This document shows, piece by piece, positions 17,199 to 25,099 of a stretch of 27,399 nucleotides of DNA. The position numbers and the translations under genes were made by a program. This stretch comes from JANNYA01 sp031422315 (GTDB lineage: Bacteria; Pseudomonadota; Gammaproteobacteria; Xanthomonadales; SZUA-5). The stretch's first letter is position 1; every line of letters starts with the position of its first letter. The notes beneath the pieces are model-generated. The model made no database searches. It saw only the letters and a program-made list of their open reading frames with translations, and had not been told where the DNA came from. The stretch lies in assembly GCA_031422315.1 (NCBI GenBank), contig JANOQN010000023.1, positions 1 to 27,399 of the forward strand, given 5' to 3'.

Positions 17199-18782
17199 GT
17201 GAGTTCTCGCGTGGTTGATTTCATTATTGTGGGTGCTGGTTCGTCAGGCTGTGTGTTGGCAGATCGTTTGAGCGCGGACGGGCGCTATCAGGTGCTGGTG
17301 TTGGAAGCGGGCGGCAGTGATTGGAACCCGCTTGTACATATGCCGGCCGGCTTAGCGCAGCTCACGAAATTCACTTCGATCAACTGGAATTACAACACTG
17401 AGCCACAAGCGCAGCTGGGTAACCGGCGGCTTTATTGGCCGCGCGGCAAGCTGCTTGGCGGTTCGAGCTCGATCAACGCGATGTGCTATATCCGCGGCCA
17501 CGCTAGCGATTACGATCACTGGGCCAGCTTAGGCAACGACGGTTGGGGCTATTCGGATGTGTTGCCGTATTTTATTCGCAGTGAAAACAATGAGCGCGGC
17601 GCGGGTGATTTCCACGGCACTGGCGGCCCGCTTAATGTTGCGGATTTGCGCCATACCAATGTGCTCAGCCATGCGTTTGTCGCAGCAGCGCAGCAGGGCG
17701 GGTTTGCACATCAGGCCGATTTTAACGGTGCTGAGCAGGAAGGCTTTGGCTTTTATCAAGTCACCCAAAAAGATGGCAAGCGTTGCAGCACGGCGGCGGG
17801 CTATTTGAAGCGGGCGATGGCGCGCGGCAATGTGGAAGTCGTCACCAACGCGCAAGTCATGGGCTTGACTTGGGAAGGCACGCGCGTTACCGGCGTCAGC
17901 TATCGCAAAGCGGGCACGCTGCGAAGCGTTACCGCGTCCAAAGAAGTGCTGCTGTCAGGCGGGGCGATTAACTCACCGCAATTGTTGATGCTCAGCGGCG
18001 TGGGCGCGCCAGATCAACTGCGCCAGCACGGCATTGCGGCGCGGGTTGACTTGCCGGGCGTTGGGCAGAACCTGCAGGATCACCTAGATATTTGCACGCT
18101 GATGCTAGCGAAAGAAAAAATCACCTACGACACCGCGAGCGATATTCAAATTGGTCTGGAATATCTTTTGACCGGCGGTGGCATTGGCAGTTCGAATATT
18201 GCTGAAACTGGCGGCTTTGCACAAAGCCCGCTTGCACATGGGCGGCCCGATATGCAGTTCCACTTTGTACCGGCTCTACTGGAAGATCATGGCCGTGTGC
18301 GTGTCAACGATTATGGATTCACACTGCACTGCTGCCCGCTGCGTCCGGAAAGCCGAGGCGAAATCACGCTGCATTCAAATGATCCGGCCGCGCCGCCGCG
18401 AATCCAGCCGCATTATTTAAGCGCAGAAAGTGATTTTGAATTGATGCTGGCAGCGCTCAAACTTAGCCAAGAAATTCTAGCCCAGCCCGCACTCGCGCAG
18501 CATACGCGCGCCAGCTATGCGCCAACAGCGGATCAAACAAGCCGCGCGCAGCGTATCGAATTTATCCGGCAAAAAGCCGAATCCATCTATCACCCGGTCG
18601 GCACCTGCAAAATGGGCAGTGATGATCTAGCAGTCGTCGATGCCCAGCTGCGCGTACACGGCACGCAGGGCTTGCGGGTCATTGACGCCTCAATTATGCC
18701 CACGCTAATTGGCGGCAATACCAATGCGCCAACCGTCATGATTGCGGAAAAGGCCAGCGATTTGATTTTAGCTGTGGGGTAA
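17199..18782 (+). CDS. GMC-family FAD-dependent oxidoreductase (choline dehydrogenase-like)
   Basis: A 527-residue flavoprotein starting at GTG, with CAGG seven bases upstream. The N-terminal FAD-binding fold has FIIVGAGSSGCVLADRL (GxGxxG at residues 12-17) and LVLEAGG. GMC signature 1 lies in WPRGKLLGGSSSINAM and signature 2 in LLSGGAINSPQLLMLSGVG. The active-site pair is His465 in IYHPVGTCKMG and an Asn in GGNTNAPT (507 or 509). Length and motifs suit choline/alcohol dehydrogenases such as BetA and AlkJ, but no betB, betI or transporter is next to it, so the substrate (choline or an aliphatic or aromatic alcohol) cannot be set. No signal peptide; cytoplasmic or membrane-peripheral. Confidence 0.9.
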   Translation: MSSRVVDFIIVGAGSSGCVLADRLSADGRYQVLVLEAGGSDWNPLVHMPAGLAQLTKFTSINWNYNTEPQAQLGNRRLYWPRGKLLGGSSSINAMCYIRGHASDYDHWASLGNDGWGYSDVLPYFIRSENNERGAGDFHGTGGPLNVADLRHTNVLSHAFVAAAQQGGFAHQADFNGAEQEGFGFYQVTQKDGKRCSTAAGYLKRAMARGNVEVVTNAQVMGLTWEGTRVTGVSYRKAGTLRSVTASKEVLLSGGAINSPQLLMLSGVGAPDQLRQHGIAARVDLPGVGQNLQDHLDICTLMLAKEKITYDTASDIQIGLEYLLTGGGIGSSNIAETGGFAQSPLAHGRPDMQFHFVPALLEDHGRVRVNDYGFTLHCCPLRPESRGEITLHSNDPAAPPRIQPHYLSAESDFELMLAALKLSQEILAQPALAQHTRASYAPTADQTSRAQRIEFIRQKAESIYHPVGTCKMGSDDLAVVDAQLRVHGTQGLRVIDASIMPTLIGGNTNAPTVMIAEKASDLILAVG

Positions 18783-18854
18783 TTTTATTTTGATCTGCTT
18801 CACCCACAGTGGGGGCTTTTGGTTAATCTAGGCAAACAACACCTGGAGATCCGC

Positions 18855-21800
18855 ATGCCCCTTTTGCAAAGTAGTTGCCGCAGTTCAAGAAATGCCACGC
18901 CCAATGCGCTCGGCGCTGTCAAACGCCTATCAATGGCGCTTACCGCGCTGCTAGCGATAGGTTCGGCCGGGGCAGGCGCGCCAGTGCTGCGCTTGAATTC
19001 CGCGGACTTAGAAACCAGCACGCCAGCCATGCAGCTAGGGCGCACTGCAATCAATGCAAGTCAGCTCATTGCCAGGCCAGACTCGGTAAGTAAGCGGCTT
19101 CACATCGTACAATTCCAAGGCCCCGTGCAAGCAAGCTGGTACGCTGCGCTCGAACAAACCGGCGTGCAGATCGTTGATTTCGTGCCTGACTTTGCTTATT
19201 TGGTCTACGCAGATGCGCAGAGCTTTGTGGCGCTGCAGCAAATGGTCCGGAGTTTGCCGGCAGATCCTTCGCGCAACACTGCGGATTTGGCGGTGCAGTG
19301 GGATGGTGAGTTTGATTCGCGTCTGAAAATAGATCGGCAAATTTACGCGCTTGAAAGCAAAGGCCTGCGGCCAGATTTTTACGGCGTGCAGCTAGTCGGA
19401 GATGCAACCGCAAACGCGGCAACCTTAGGGTTGCTGCAACAAATTAGCGGCAGCGATTTGCGCACCTGGACGCATCGACATTACCTTAACGTTGAAGTGA
19501 AAGCGCCTTTCGGTGCACTGAGCCAAATCGCAGCGCGTTCGGATGTGCTGTCAATTCAAGCCGGGTTTAATCCTGAGCTGCACGATGAGCGGCAAAACAC
19601 CATTCTGGCCAATCGATTGACAAACTCAGGCACCAATACTGTGCCGATTGCGCCCACTGAACCGGGCGGCATTGCTTACTTGGATTGGTTAGCCGAACGC
19701 GGCTTTACCCAAGCACAGTTTGATGCGTCGAATTTTACGGTGGATGTTTCCGATTCCGGCTTGGATAACGGCACCCAGCAACCTAATCATTTTGCGCTAT
19801 GGAAAGCGGGTGATCCGGGCACCCCGGTCGACCCTTTACGAAGCTTGGTGACTTACAACAAGCGTGAAGGCACAGCCGCTGCGGCGGACTTGACCGGCTG
19901 CGGCGGCGTAGGGCATGGCACTTGGACTAGCCACACCGTCAGCGGCAATGTAGCCAGCCAAGCACGCACGTTTCCGCATGGTGATGGCAACTTTCACTTT
20001 GGCGGCGGCGTCGCACCTTTTGTGCGAGTCGGCAATTCGGTGTTTTTTTCCAATGCGGGCGGGTTTACTAACCCGAATTTTGCCAACACGATTTCTAATT
20101 CGTACTCCAACGCTGGCACAAATATCGGTGGTGCCCGGATTGGTAACAACAGCTGGGGTGCGGCAGTCTCAGGTGCCTACAACGCAGATGCGCAAGCCTA
20201 CGACGCGCTTGTGCGGGATGCGCAGCCTGCGGGGTCTAGCTTTCCGGCCGATGGCTCGCAACAAATCGTGCTGATGTTTTCGGCCGGCAATTCAGGGCCA
20301 GGTGCTACAACGATTGGCGCGCCAGGTACGGGTAAAAACGTCATTACCGTCGGCGGATCGCAAAACGTGCGCCCGGGTGTGGGCGATGCGGTAAATGCTG
20401 ACGCGATGTATAACTCATCCAGCCGCGGCCCAACCGCAGACGGGCGCAATAAGCCCGACATCATTGCCCCAGCCACAAATATTGCTGGCGGAGTCGTAAT
20501 GGCAGATCGATTAACCGCTGCACCAGGAAACAACAATACGTGCTTTACCGGCGGATTTCTTCCTACCACACCTGTGCAGCAGCGCTTCTATCGCACAGGC
20601 AATGGCACTTCCTTTTCTGGTCCTGCAGTGGCCGGCGGCGGGGCATTGTTGCGTCAGTGGTTTATTAACCAAGGCTGGGATGTGCCCAGCCCGGCTATGA
20701 CCAAAGCGTGGTTAAGCAATAGCGCTAGTTTCATGTCGGTTTTAACGGACAACTTACCCTCGAACAATCAGGGTATGGGCCGCATGAACTTAGAGCGAGC
20801 CTTCGATGCAGTGCCAAGAACAAGACGCGATCAGCTGACCGAAGATCGCTTTAGCGCTACTGGCCAGCTGCGCAGTTTTCGCGGCACGATTAGTGATTCA
20901 ACCAAGCCGATGCGGATATCACTTGCCTGGACTGATGCGCCCGGGCCAACTACTGGTGCAACGCTGGTAAATAATTTGGACTTACGCGTTTCTGTCGGCG
21001 GCACCACCTATTTGGGCAATCGTTTTACGCAGGGCGCTTCGGTAGCGGGTGGCAATGCCGACGTGCGTAACAATCTAGAAAGCGTGTTTCTACCCGCAGG
21101 TGTCAGCGGTAATTTCAACGTGACTGTTTTAGCGAGTAACGTTGCGCTTGCTGCCGATCCTAGCGTTGCTGGATTGAATCAAGATTTCGCCTTGCTCGCG
21201 TACAACGCTGGCGATTTAGTCGGCTGCCCGGCGTTTGCAATTACACCAGAAACGCTGCCAAGCAACGTTGTTGGCGGTGTAGTGTTTCCCGCGCAGAACT
21301 TTAGTGCGAGCGGTGGCTCGGGCGGCTACAGTTTTTCCGCCAGTGGTTCACTTCCGCCGGGTTTGAGCTTGTCTAGCCAAGGCGTACTTTCAGGAACGCC
21401 TACCGCGCCGGGCACCTTTTCGTTTGGCGTTACCGCAAGTGATTCGCAAGGCTGTGCGGATGCCAAACCGTTTAGCATTACCGTGATTTCTGCTGAAGTT
21501 GGCGTGCAAAATCGAAGTGTTGCGACCGGCAACGCCATTATTGAGCCGAATGAATGCAATGATTTGAACATTACTTTGCGCAACAGCGGCACCAATCCTG
21601 CTACTGCGATCAGCGCAGTGCTCAGCACCACCACACCCGGTGTCAGTATTGCCCAAGCGAACTCGGCTTATCCAGATTTGGGAATTCCTGGCGGCGTTGG
21701 CGTCAATCAAACCGCGTTTCAAATTAGCACTGACAGCTCAGTCAGCTGCGGCAGCATTATTAATGTGACGCAGACGCTCACGCTGACCGGCGGCGGTTCT

Positions 21801-22517
21801 CCAACGCTGCTCAATCTGCAAATTCCGGTTGGGCAGCAGGGCACCGCTTACGAATTTACCCCAGACGCTGCAAGTGCGGTGATTCCCGCTGGCGGCACGC
21901 TGATTCCAGGCAGTAACGTTGACGACGTGGCGTTTGCCACTGTGCTGCCGTTTGCGCTCAATGTTTACGGCCGGCCGCTCGCAGCAGGCAGCTCAGTGCA
22001 GGTAAGTACTAATGGAAATATCCAACTGCAAAGCACCGCAGGTTCAACCGCAACCGCCAATGCCGCAATGCCAGTGAGCGTATTCGGCGCAACAACGGCA
22101 GTGCTTATGCCGTTTTGGGACGATCTGGATTTACGAACCACCGGCGGTGGTATTTACACGCAAACCATTGGCGCAGCACCGAATCGTGAATTTATTGTGG
22201 AATGGCGCGGCAAGCACTTTGACGAAGCAGGTGCAACGCAAACCGTCCAGCTCGCTGTTGTTTTTAAAGAGTCTGAGCCCAGTAACTTTGAATATCGCTA
22301 CGTTCAAGTTGGCGCGTTAGCTTCCATAGCCGGCGGCGCGAGTGCAACGATTGGTTTGCAAAATGCGAATGCTGGAACTGTATTCACCCAGTTCTCGTTC
22401 AATCAAGCATCGGTAGTTGCCGGTCGGGTTCTGCAGGGCAGGCTGCCAGCGCCGATCTGCAGCGCCGGTACCAGCGTTTGCGCAAGCGACGTACAGTTTA
22501 AGAACGGCTTCGAGTAG
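18855..22517 (+). CDS. Large S8 serine protease with C-terminal beta domains and GFE tail
   Basis: A 1220-residue protein from the ATG at 18855 (GGAG seven bases upstream); the frame extends to a TTG at 18819 without support. A signal peptide ends near residue 43 (LLAIGSAGAGA). Residues ~50-270 form a propeptide-like region. The catalytic triad is visible: Asp300 (VSDSGLD), His354 (GVGHGTWTSH) and Ser586 (GNGTSFSGP), plus the oxyanion region FSAGNSG. After the core come a P/CBM-like beta sandwich (~665-790, SLAWTDAPG), an Ig-like putative domain (~790-877, LPPGLSLSSQGVLSGTP), a further beta region and a nidogen-like domain (~993-1205, PFWDDLD). It ends DVQFKNGFE. Exported protease; substrate unknown. 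Confidence 0.93.
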   Translation: MPLLQSSCRSSRNATPNALGAVKRLSMALTALLAIGSAGAGAPVLRLNSADLETSTPAMQLGRTAINASQLIARPDSVSKRLHIVQFQGPVQASWYAALEQTGVQIVDFVPDFAYLVYADAQSFVALQQMVRSLPADPSRNTADLAVQWDGEFDSRLKIDRQIYALESKGLRPDFYGVQLVGDATANAATLGLLQQISGSDLRTWTHRHYLNVEVKAPFGALSQIAARSDVLSIQAGFNPELHDERQNTILANRLTNSGTNTVPIAPTEPGGIAYLDWLAERGFTQAQFDASNFTVDVSDSGLDNGTQQPNHFALWKAGDPGTPVDPLRSLVTYNKREGTAAAADLTGCGGVGHGTWTSHTVSGNVASQARTFPHGDGNFHFGGGVAPFVRVGNSVFFSNAGGFTNPNFANTISNSYSNAGTNIGGARIGNNSWGAAVSGAYNADAQAYDALVRDAQPAGSSFPADGSQQIVLMFSAGNSGPGATTIGAPGTGKNVITVGGSQNVRPGVGDAVNADAMYNSSSRGPTADGRNKPDIIAPATNIAGGVVMADRLTAAPGNNNTCFTGGFLPTTPVQQRFYRTGNGTSFSGPAVAGGGALLRQWFINQGWDVPSPAMTKAWLSNSASFMSVLTDNLPSNNQGMGRMNLERAFDAVPRTRRDQLTEDRFSATGQLRSFRGTISDSTKPMRISLAWTDAPGPTTGATLVNNLDLRVSVGGTTYLGNRFTQGASVAGGNADVRNNLESVFLPAGVSGNFNVTVLASNVALAADPSVAGLNQDFALLAYNAGDLVGCPAFAITPETLPSNVVGGVVFPAQNFSASGGSGGYSFSASGSLPPGLSLSSQGVLSGTPTAPGTFSFGVTASDSQGCADAKPFSITVISAEVGVQNRSVATGNAIIEPNECNDLNITLRNSGTNPATAISAVLSTTTPGVSIAQANSAYPDLGIPGGVGVNQTAFQISTDSSVSCGSIINVTQTLTLTGGGSPTLLNLQIPVGQQGTAYEFTPDAASAVIPAGGTLIPGSNVDDVAFATVLPFALNVYGRPLAAGSSVQVSTNGNIQLQSTAGSTATANAAMPVSVFGATTAVLMPFWDDLDLRTTGGGIYTQTIGAAPNREFIVEWRGKHFDEAGATQTVQLAVVFKESEPSNFEYRYVQVGALASIAGGASATIGLQNANAGTVFTQFSFNQASVVAGRVLQGRLPAPICSAGTSVCASDVQFKNGFE

Positions 22518-22525
22518 CGCATTGC

Positions 22526-22553
22526 CAGCGAGCGCAGGCAACTGCGCTCGCTG
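22526..22553. terminator. Strong hairpin between convergent genes, likely bidirectional terminator
   Basis: A perfect 12-bp stem (CAGCGAGCGCAG and its complement) closes on a GCAA tetraloop. It lies nine bases after the stop of the plus-strand S8 protease and 20 bases before the stop of the minus-strand nuclease gene, where a shared terminator would be expected. No long T-run flanks it, so termination may be imperfect, or the hairpin may mainly protect mRNA ends. Confidence 0.65.
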
Positions 22554-22573
22554 CTTGCGCTGAAGTCTAAGAT

Positions 22574-23407
22574 CTACTTCCCCAAAACCCCATTTAAAAC
22601 GTTCGCCAATCGATTTCCCGCCAAAATAATCTGCCGTTCGGCAATCGGTAAAAACTCGTCAATGTATTCGAGTTTGAGTTTGCGGCTTTTCGGGTACAGC
22701 GGCACCGAGCGCAGCAGTTGGCAAGATTCGAGCGCGTAGTCGAGCGCCGGATCTAGCGATTTTTTCAAGCTGTCCTTCGGCGCGGGCTGTTTTTTTAACA
22801 ACGCTAAATGCTGGCTTTCACCGATGCCGCGCGTGCTGAGCAAGAGCCTATCCCAAACCCAGTGCAGATTGTTGCCTTCGCCTAGCCAATTGATTTGAAA
22901 ATCATTGCCGCCTTTATCGAAACCGTAGCCGGTGTGCAGTGGCTGATGTACATCGCCGATTAAATGCACCACCCATTTTAGCGCCACCGCACGGGTGACT
23001 TTGGTTTGGCTTTGGTCCGCCAGCAGCGCGAGCTGTTTGCGCAGTGCGGCAATCAAACATCCGCCGCGCGGGCAATCGCGCTTTGGCACAAACGTGCAGC
23101 CTGCTGGTGGAAAGTTGACGTAGTGCCAGTTGGACGTGGTGCGCGCCATTTCAGGGTCATTGCCGCGCACCCAATCGGCCCAGGCAGAAACGCCGGCAAG
23201 GCTGGGTTCGGGTTCGGCGGCGAGCAAGCTGGCAACTTCGCTCGCGGCTTTAGCATTTAGCTTGGCTTGGGCAATTTCGCCAATCATACGGTGGCCGGGC
23301 TCGCTCCAGGCGGCGGCAAATGAGGCAATTAGCACCAGCGTCAAGGCGATCGCTGCAGGGTAAAGTCGGCTGGCTAAGTTCATTAGAAAATCTATGAGAG
23401 ATATCAT
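22574..23407 (-). CDS. S1/P1-type zinc-dependent nuclease
   Basis: A 277-residue protein, exported: a hydrophobic signal (LYPAAIALTLVLIASFAAA) ends just before Trp34. In S1/P1 nucleases the N-terminal Trp of the mature chain is itself a zinc ligand, and here it starts WSEPGHRMIGEIA. The other ligands appear in order: the His of EPGH, an Asp in SAWADW, the His of NWHYVNFP, two His and an Asp in HLIGDVHQPLH, and NNLHWVWD. All three zinc sites therefore look intact. The enzyme cleaves single-stranded DNA/RNA and 3'-nucleotides outside the cytoplasm, probably for nutrient scavenging. The start could also be the ATG at 23383, which gives a cleaner signal peptide; neither start has a clear ribosome binding site. 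Confidence 0.9.
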   Translation of the reverse strand: MISLIDFLMNLASRLYPAAIALTLVLIASFAAAWSEPGHRMIGEIAQAKLNAKAASEVASLLAAEPEPSLAGVSAWADWVRGNDPEMARTTSNWHYVNFPPAGCTFVPKRDCPRGGCLIAALRKQLALLADQSQTKVTRAVALKWVVHLIGDVHQPLHTGYGFDKGGNDFQINWLGEGNNLHWVWDRLLLSTRGIGESQHLALLKKQPAPKDSLKKSLDPALDYALESCQLLRSVPLYPKSRKLKLEYIDEFLPIAERQIILAGNRLANVLNGVLGK

Positions 23408-23458
23408 GCGCCGGAGTTTAGCGATTGCGCGTGTGTTCTGGATGACTTTTTAAATTCG

Positions 23459-23976
23459 TCAAGCGCCTGATTGCCAACGCCCACCTTTTTTCGGGCCTAA
23501 ATAGCGTAAGCGCCCCTGCCTCTTTCTTGCGGCGCGCTCCACGGCACTGATCGATTTGCCCAAGCTTGCTGCAACTTCCGCCAAGCTGAGTGTGGGTTGC
23601 TCCTGCAATAGTTTTAAAATCTGCTCGGGTGTTTTTACCGGCGTTTCTGGAGTTTCTACCCGCGTTTCGGCACCGCTGGTATTCAATGGTGATTTGATGG
23701 CCTGCTAGGCCGCGAACGCGTTACGCACTTCCTGGATATCGCGTGGGGAGCCAAAACCGGTTTTCCGTCCAGCACTGCGGTTACTTGCTCAATCGACAGC
23801 GTATTCGCCTCAATCGCTAAAGATGCTTGGATACTGCGAATGCGGTTGCCACGGCGCAGCTGCACCGCCAGCCCGCCCGGATTAGCTTGCTTCCAGCGGC
23901 CAAGCCATTCGCCGATTTCCGCGACTTTAGAGACCATGGCGTGGTTGAATGCAAATGGCGGCTGGTAGGCGGTCAT
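23459..23976 (-). pseudogene. Broken Fic-family AMPylase gene
   Basis: Two open pieces belong to one ancestral gene. The first (23976 down to ~23745) has the Fic N-terminal region: RRGNRIRSIQASLAIEANTLS, with the inhibitory-helix Ser-x-x-x-Glu, then VTAVLDGKPVLAP. A one-base loss in the CCCC run then shifts the frame; in the other frame it continues RDIQEVRNAFAA to a stop. The catalytic core with HPFxxGNGR is missing altogether. The second piece (~23703 down to 23459) is the C-terminal winged-helix part (KTPEQILKLLQEQP, SISAVERAARK, LGPKKGGRW). Frameshift plus internal deletion makes it inactive as an AMPylase. The winged-helix piece could still be made from a TTG at 23686. Confidence 0.8.
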
Positions 23977-24022
23977 AGCGCGGGCGGGTACGCCGCGTGC
24001 ACTTTCATTTTGGAATTAAAAT

Positions 24023-24403
24023 TCATACCGCAACTTTGGCGAAATAGCGCACTTCAGTAAGTCCGCCAAAATCAGCATCTTGCGTCCAAACTAATGCACC
24101 TATGGACTGCGCGGTAGCGTAGACAATGCTGTCGACTAGTGGCAGCTTGTGTCGAATGCCTAGCGTAGCCGCTCGCAACGCCAAGGCCGAAGTCAACTCA
24201 ATTACCGTGCTTTGCTGCATAACCGCCATATACTGCAACGCGGTAGATTCATCACGCTGTTGGGTGATGCGCTTAAATACTTCGAGTAAGGTAATTGATG
24301 GCACCCGAAGTTCATCAGGGGCCTCGATAACTTTCGCAAAGTGCTTCGCATTTGCACCATCGCAAAAATATTCCAACCAGGCTGACGAATCAACGACATT
24401 CAT
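24023..24403 (-). CDS. vapC: VapC-type PIN-domain toxin
   Basis: A 126-residue PIN-domain protein with the acidic set Asp5 (VVDSSAWLEY), Glu41 (ITLLEVFKR), Asp91 (LPLVDSIVYATA) and Asp109/Asp111 (WTQDADFGGL). This is the metal-binding site of VapC ribonucleases, which cut tRNA or rRNA; the target here is unknown. The start overlaps the antitoxin stop by ATGA, the usual coupling. The gene looks intact at normal length. It reads towards the Fic pseudogene on the same strand. Confidence 0.87.
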   Translation of the reverse strand: MNVVDSSAWLEYFCDGANAKHFAKVIEAPDELRVPSITLLEVFKRITQQRDESTALQYMAVMQQSTVIELTSALALRAATLGIRHKLPLVDSIVYATAQSIGALVWTQDADFGGLTEVRYFAKVAV

Positions 24404-24606
24404 ACGCGGTCGCGCTCGCGAGGCACATCCGTGCTTATGCCTTTCAACGAGCCACGTAAGGATTTACTTGAGCGCACAGGTATAAGCTCTATGCGGTTTT
24501 CGAAATGCACCACTTGCAGCTTAACACCCGGCAGCAATCCCATTGCCTTGCGCACTGCAAGCGGAATGACCACTTGAAATTTTGGCGAAACAGTAACAGC
24601 TTGCAT
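24400..24606 (-). CDS. vapB: AbrB/SpoVT-type antitoxin of the vapBC pair
   Basis: A 68-residue protein from the ATG at 24606, chosen because AGGG lies six bases upstream; the frame runs on to 24645 without support. The N-terminal half is a swapped-hairpin AbrB/MazE domain: VTVSPKFQVVIPLAVRKAMG, followed by LLPGVKLQVVHFENRIELIPV, cited here as two consecutive parts. The C-terminal tail is basic and probably wraps the toxin. It binds DNA and neutralises the PIN toxin encoded immediately downstream, and should autoregulate the operon. No clear palindrome was found just upstream. Confidence 0.83.
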   Translation of the reverse strand: MQAVTVSPKFQVVIPLAVRKAMGLLPGVKLQVVHFENRIELIPVRSSKSLRGSLKGISTDVPRERDRV

Positions 24607-24757
24607 GACTAGCCCTAGATCAAATTGAAATTGATCGATAAGCATATCGTATTACTAAAGGCATATCGACGTCGCTGATTGGAACGGGTGCGAACCAGAC
24701 TGATGTTTTAACAAAAAGGCGGTAGTCTTTGGGAGTGGAAGCGGAAAATCGCAAGTC

Positions 24758-24974
24758 AAGCCCAACGGGCTTACGTCTTCCAGCCTAGGGTTGGCCGAAT
24801 GAAATGAGGCTACCCTAGGAATCTGGGACAAACTATTTAAACCGCAACGCGGTTTCGGCTAATGAGGCCTATCGATCTGGCGCAACCCCGTTGGGGTTGA
24901 AATTCTTACACTTGCATTCCCAGGGTAGCGCTTACGCGCAACCCTAGGCTGAAGGACGTAACGCCTTTGGCGTT
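24758..24974. repeat. Multi-hairpin intergenic element (six stems)
   Basis: In 217 bases there are six separate inverted repeats: AAGCCC-AAC-GGGCTT (24758-24772); CCTAGGGT with ACCCTAGG 20 bases away (24784-24819); AAACCGC-AAC-GCGGTTT (24839-24855); CAACCCC-GTT-GGGGTTG (24883-24899); CAGGGT-GCGC against GCGC-ACCCTAG (24921-24947); and AACGCC-TTT-GGCGTT (24960-24974). Four have three-base loops, and the CCTAGGGT-type arm appears in both halves. There is no coding sequence. It looks like a palindromic mobile repeat (REP/MITE type) or a structured RNA, sitting between the vapBC promoter and the EF-G paralogue. The rest of the 24607-25099 gap shows nothing further. Confidence 0.6.
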
Positions 24975-25099
24975 GCAATCAAAATACAATACAACATCAC
25001 TTTGATTCGCACCCAATTGGAACCCGCGTGAAAACCAGTTGACGCCGCATCGATTTCGGCAGACGCTTGGGCGTACTGTTCCCAAAGCCGGAGTACGTG

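Noticed and set aside
18803..18822. CCCA/TGGG hairpin with TTTT after the GMC oxidoreductase gene
   Set aside because: Stem of only four bases; not strong enough to call a terminator.
24758..24974. CRISPR array
   Set aside because: Hairpins differ in sequence and spacing; there are no identical direct repeats and no cas genes.
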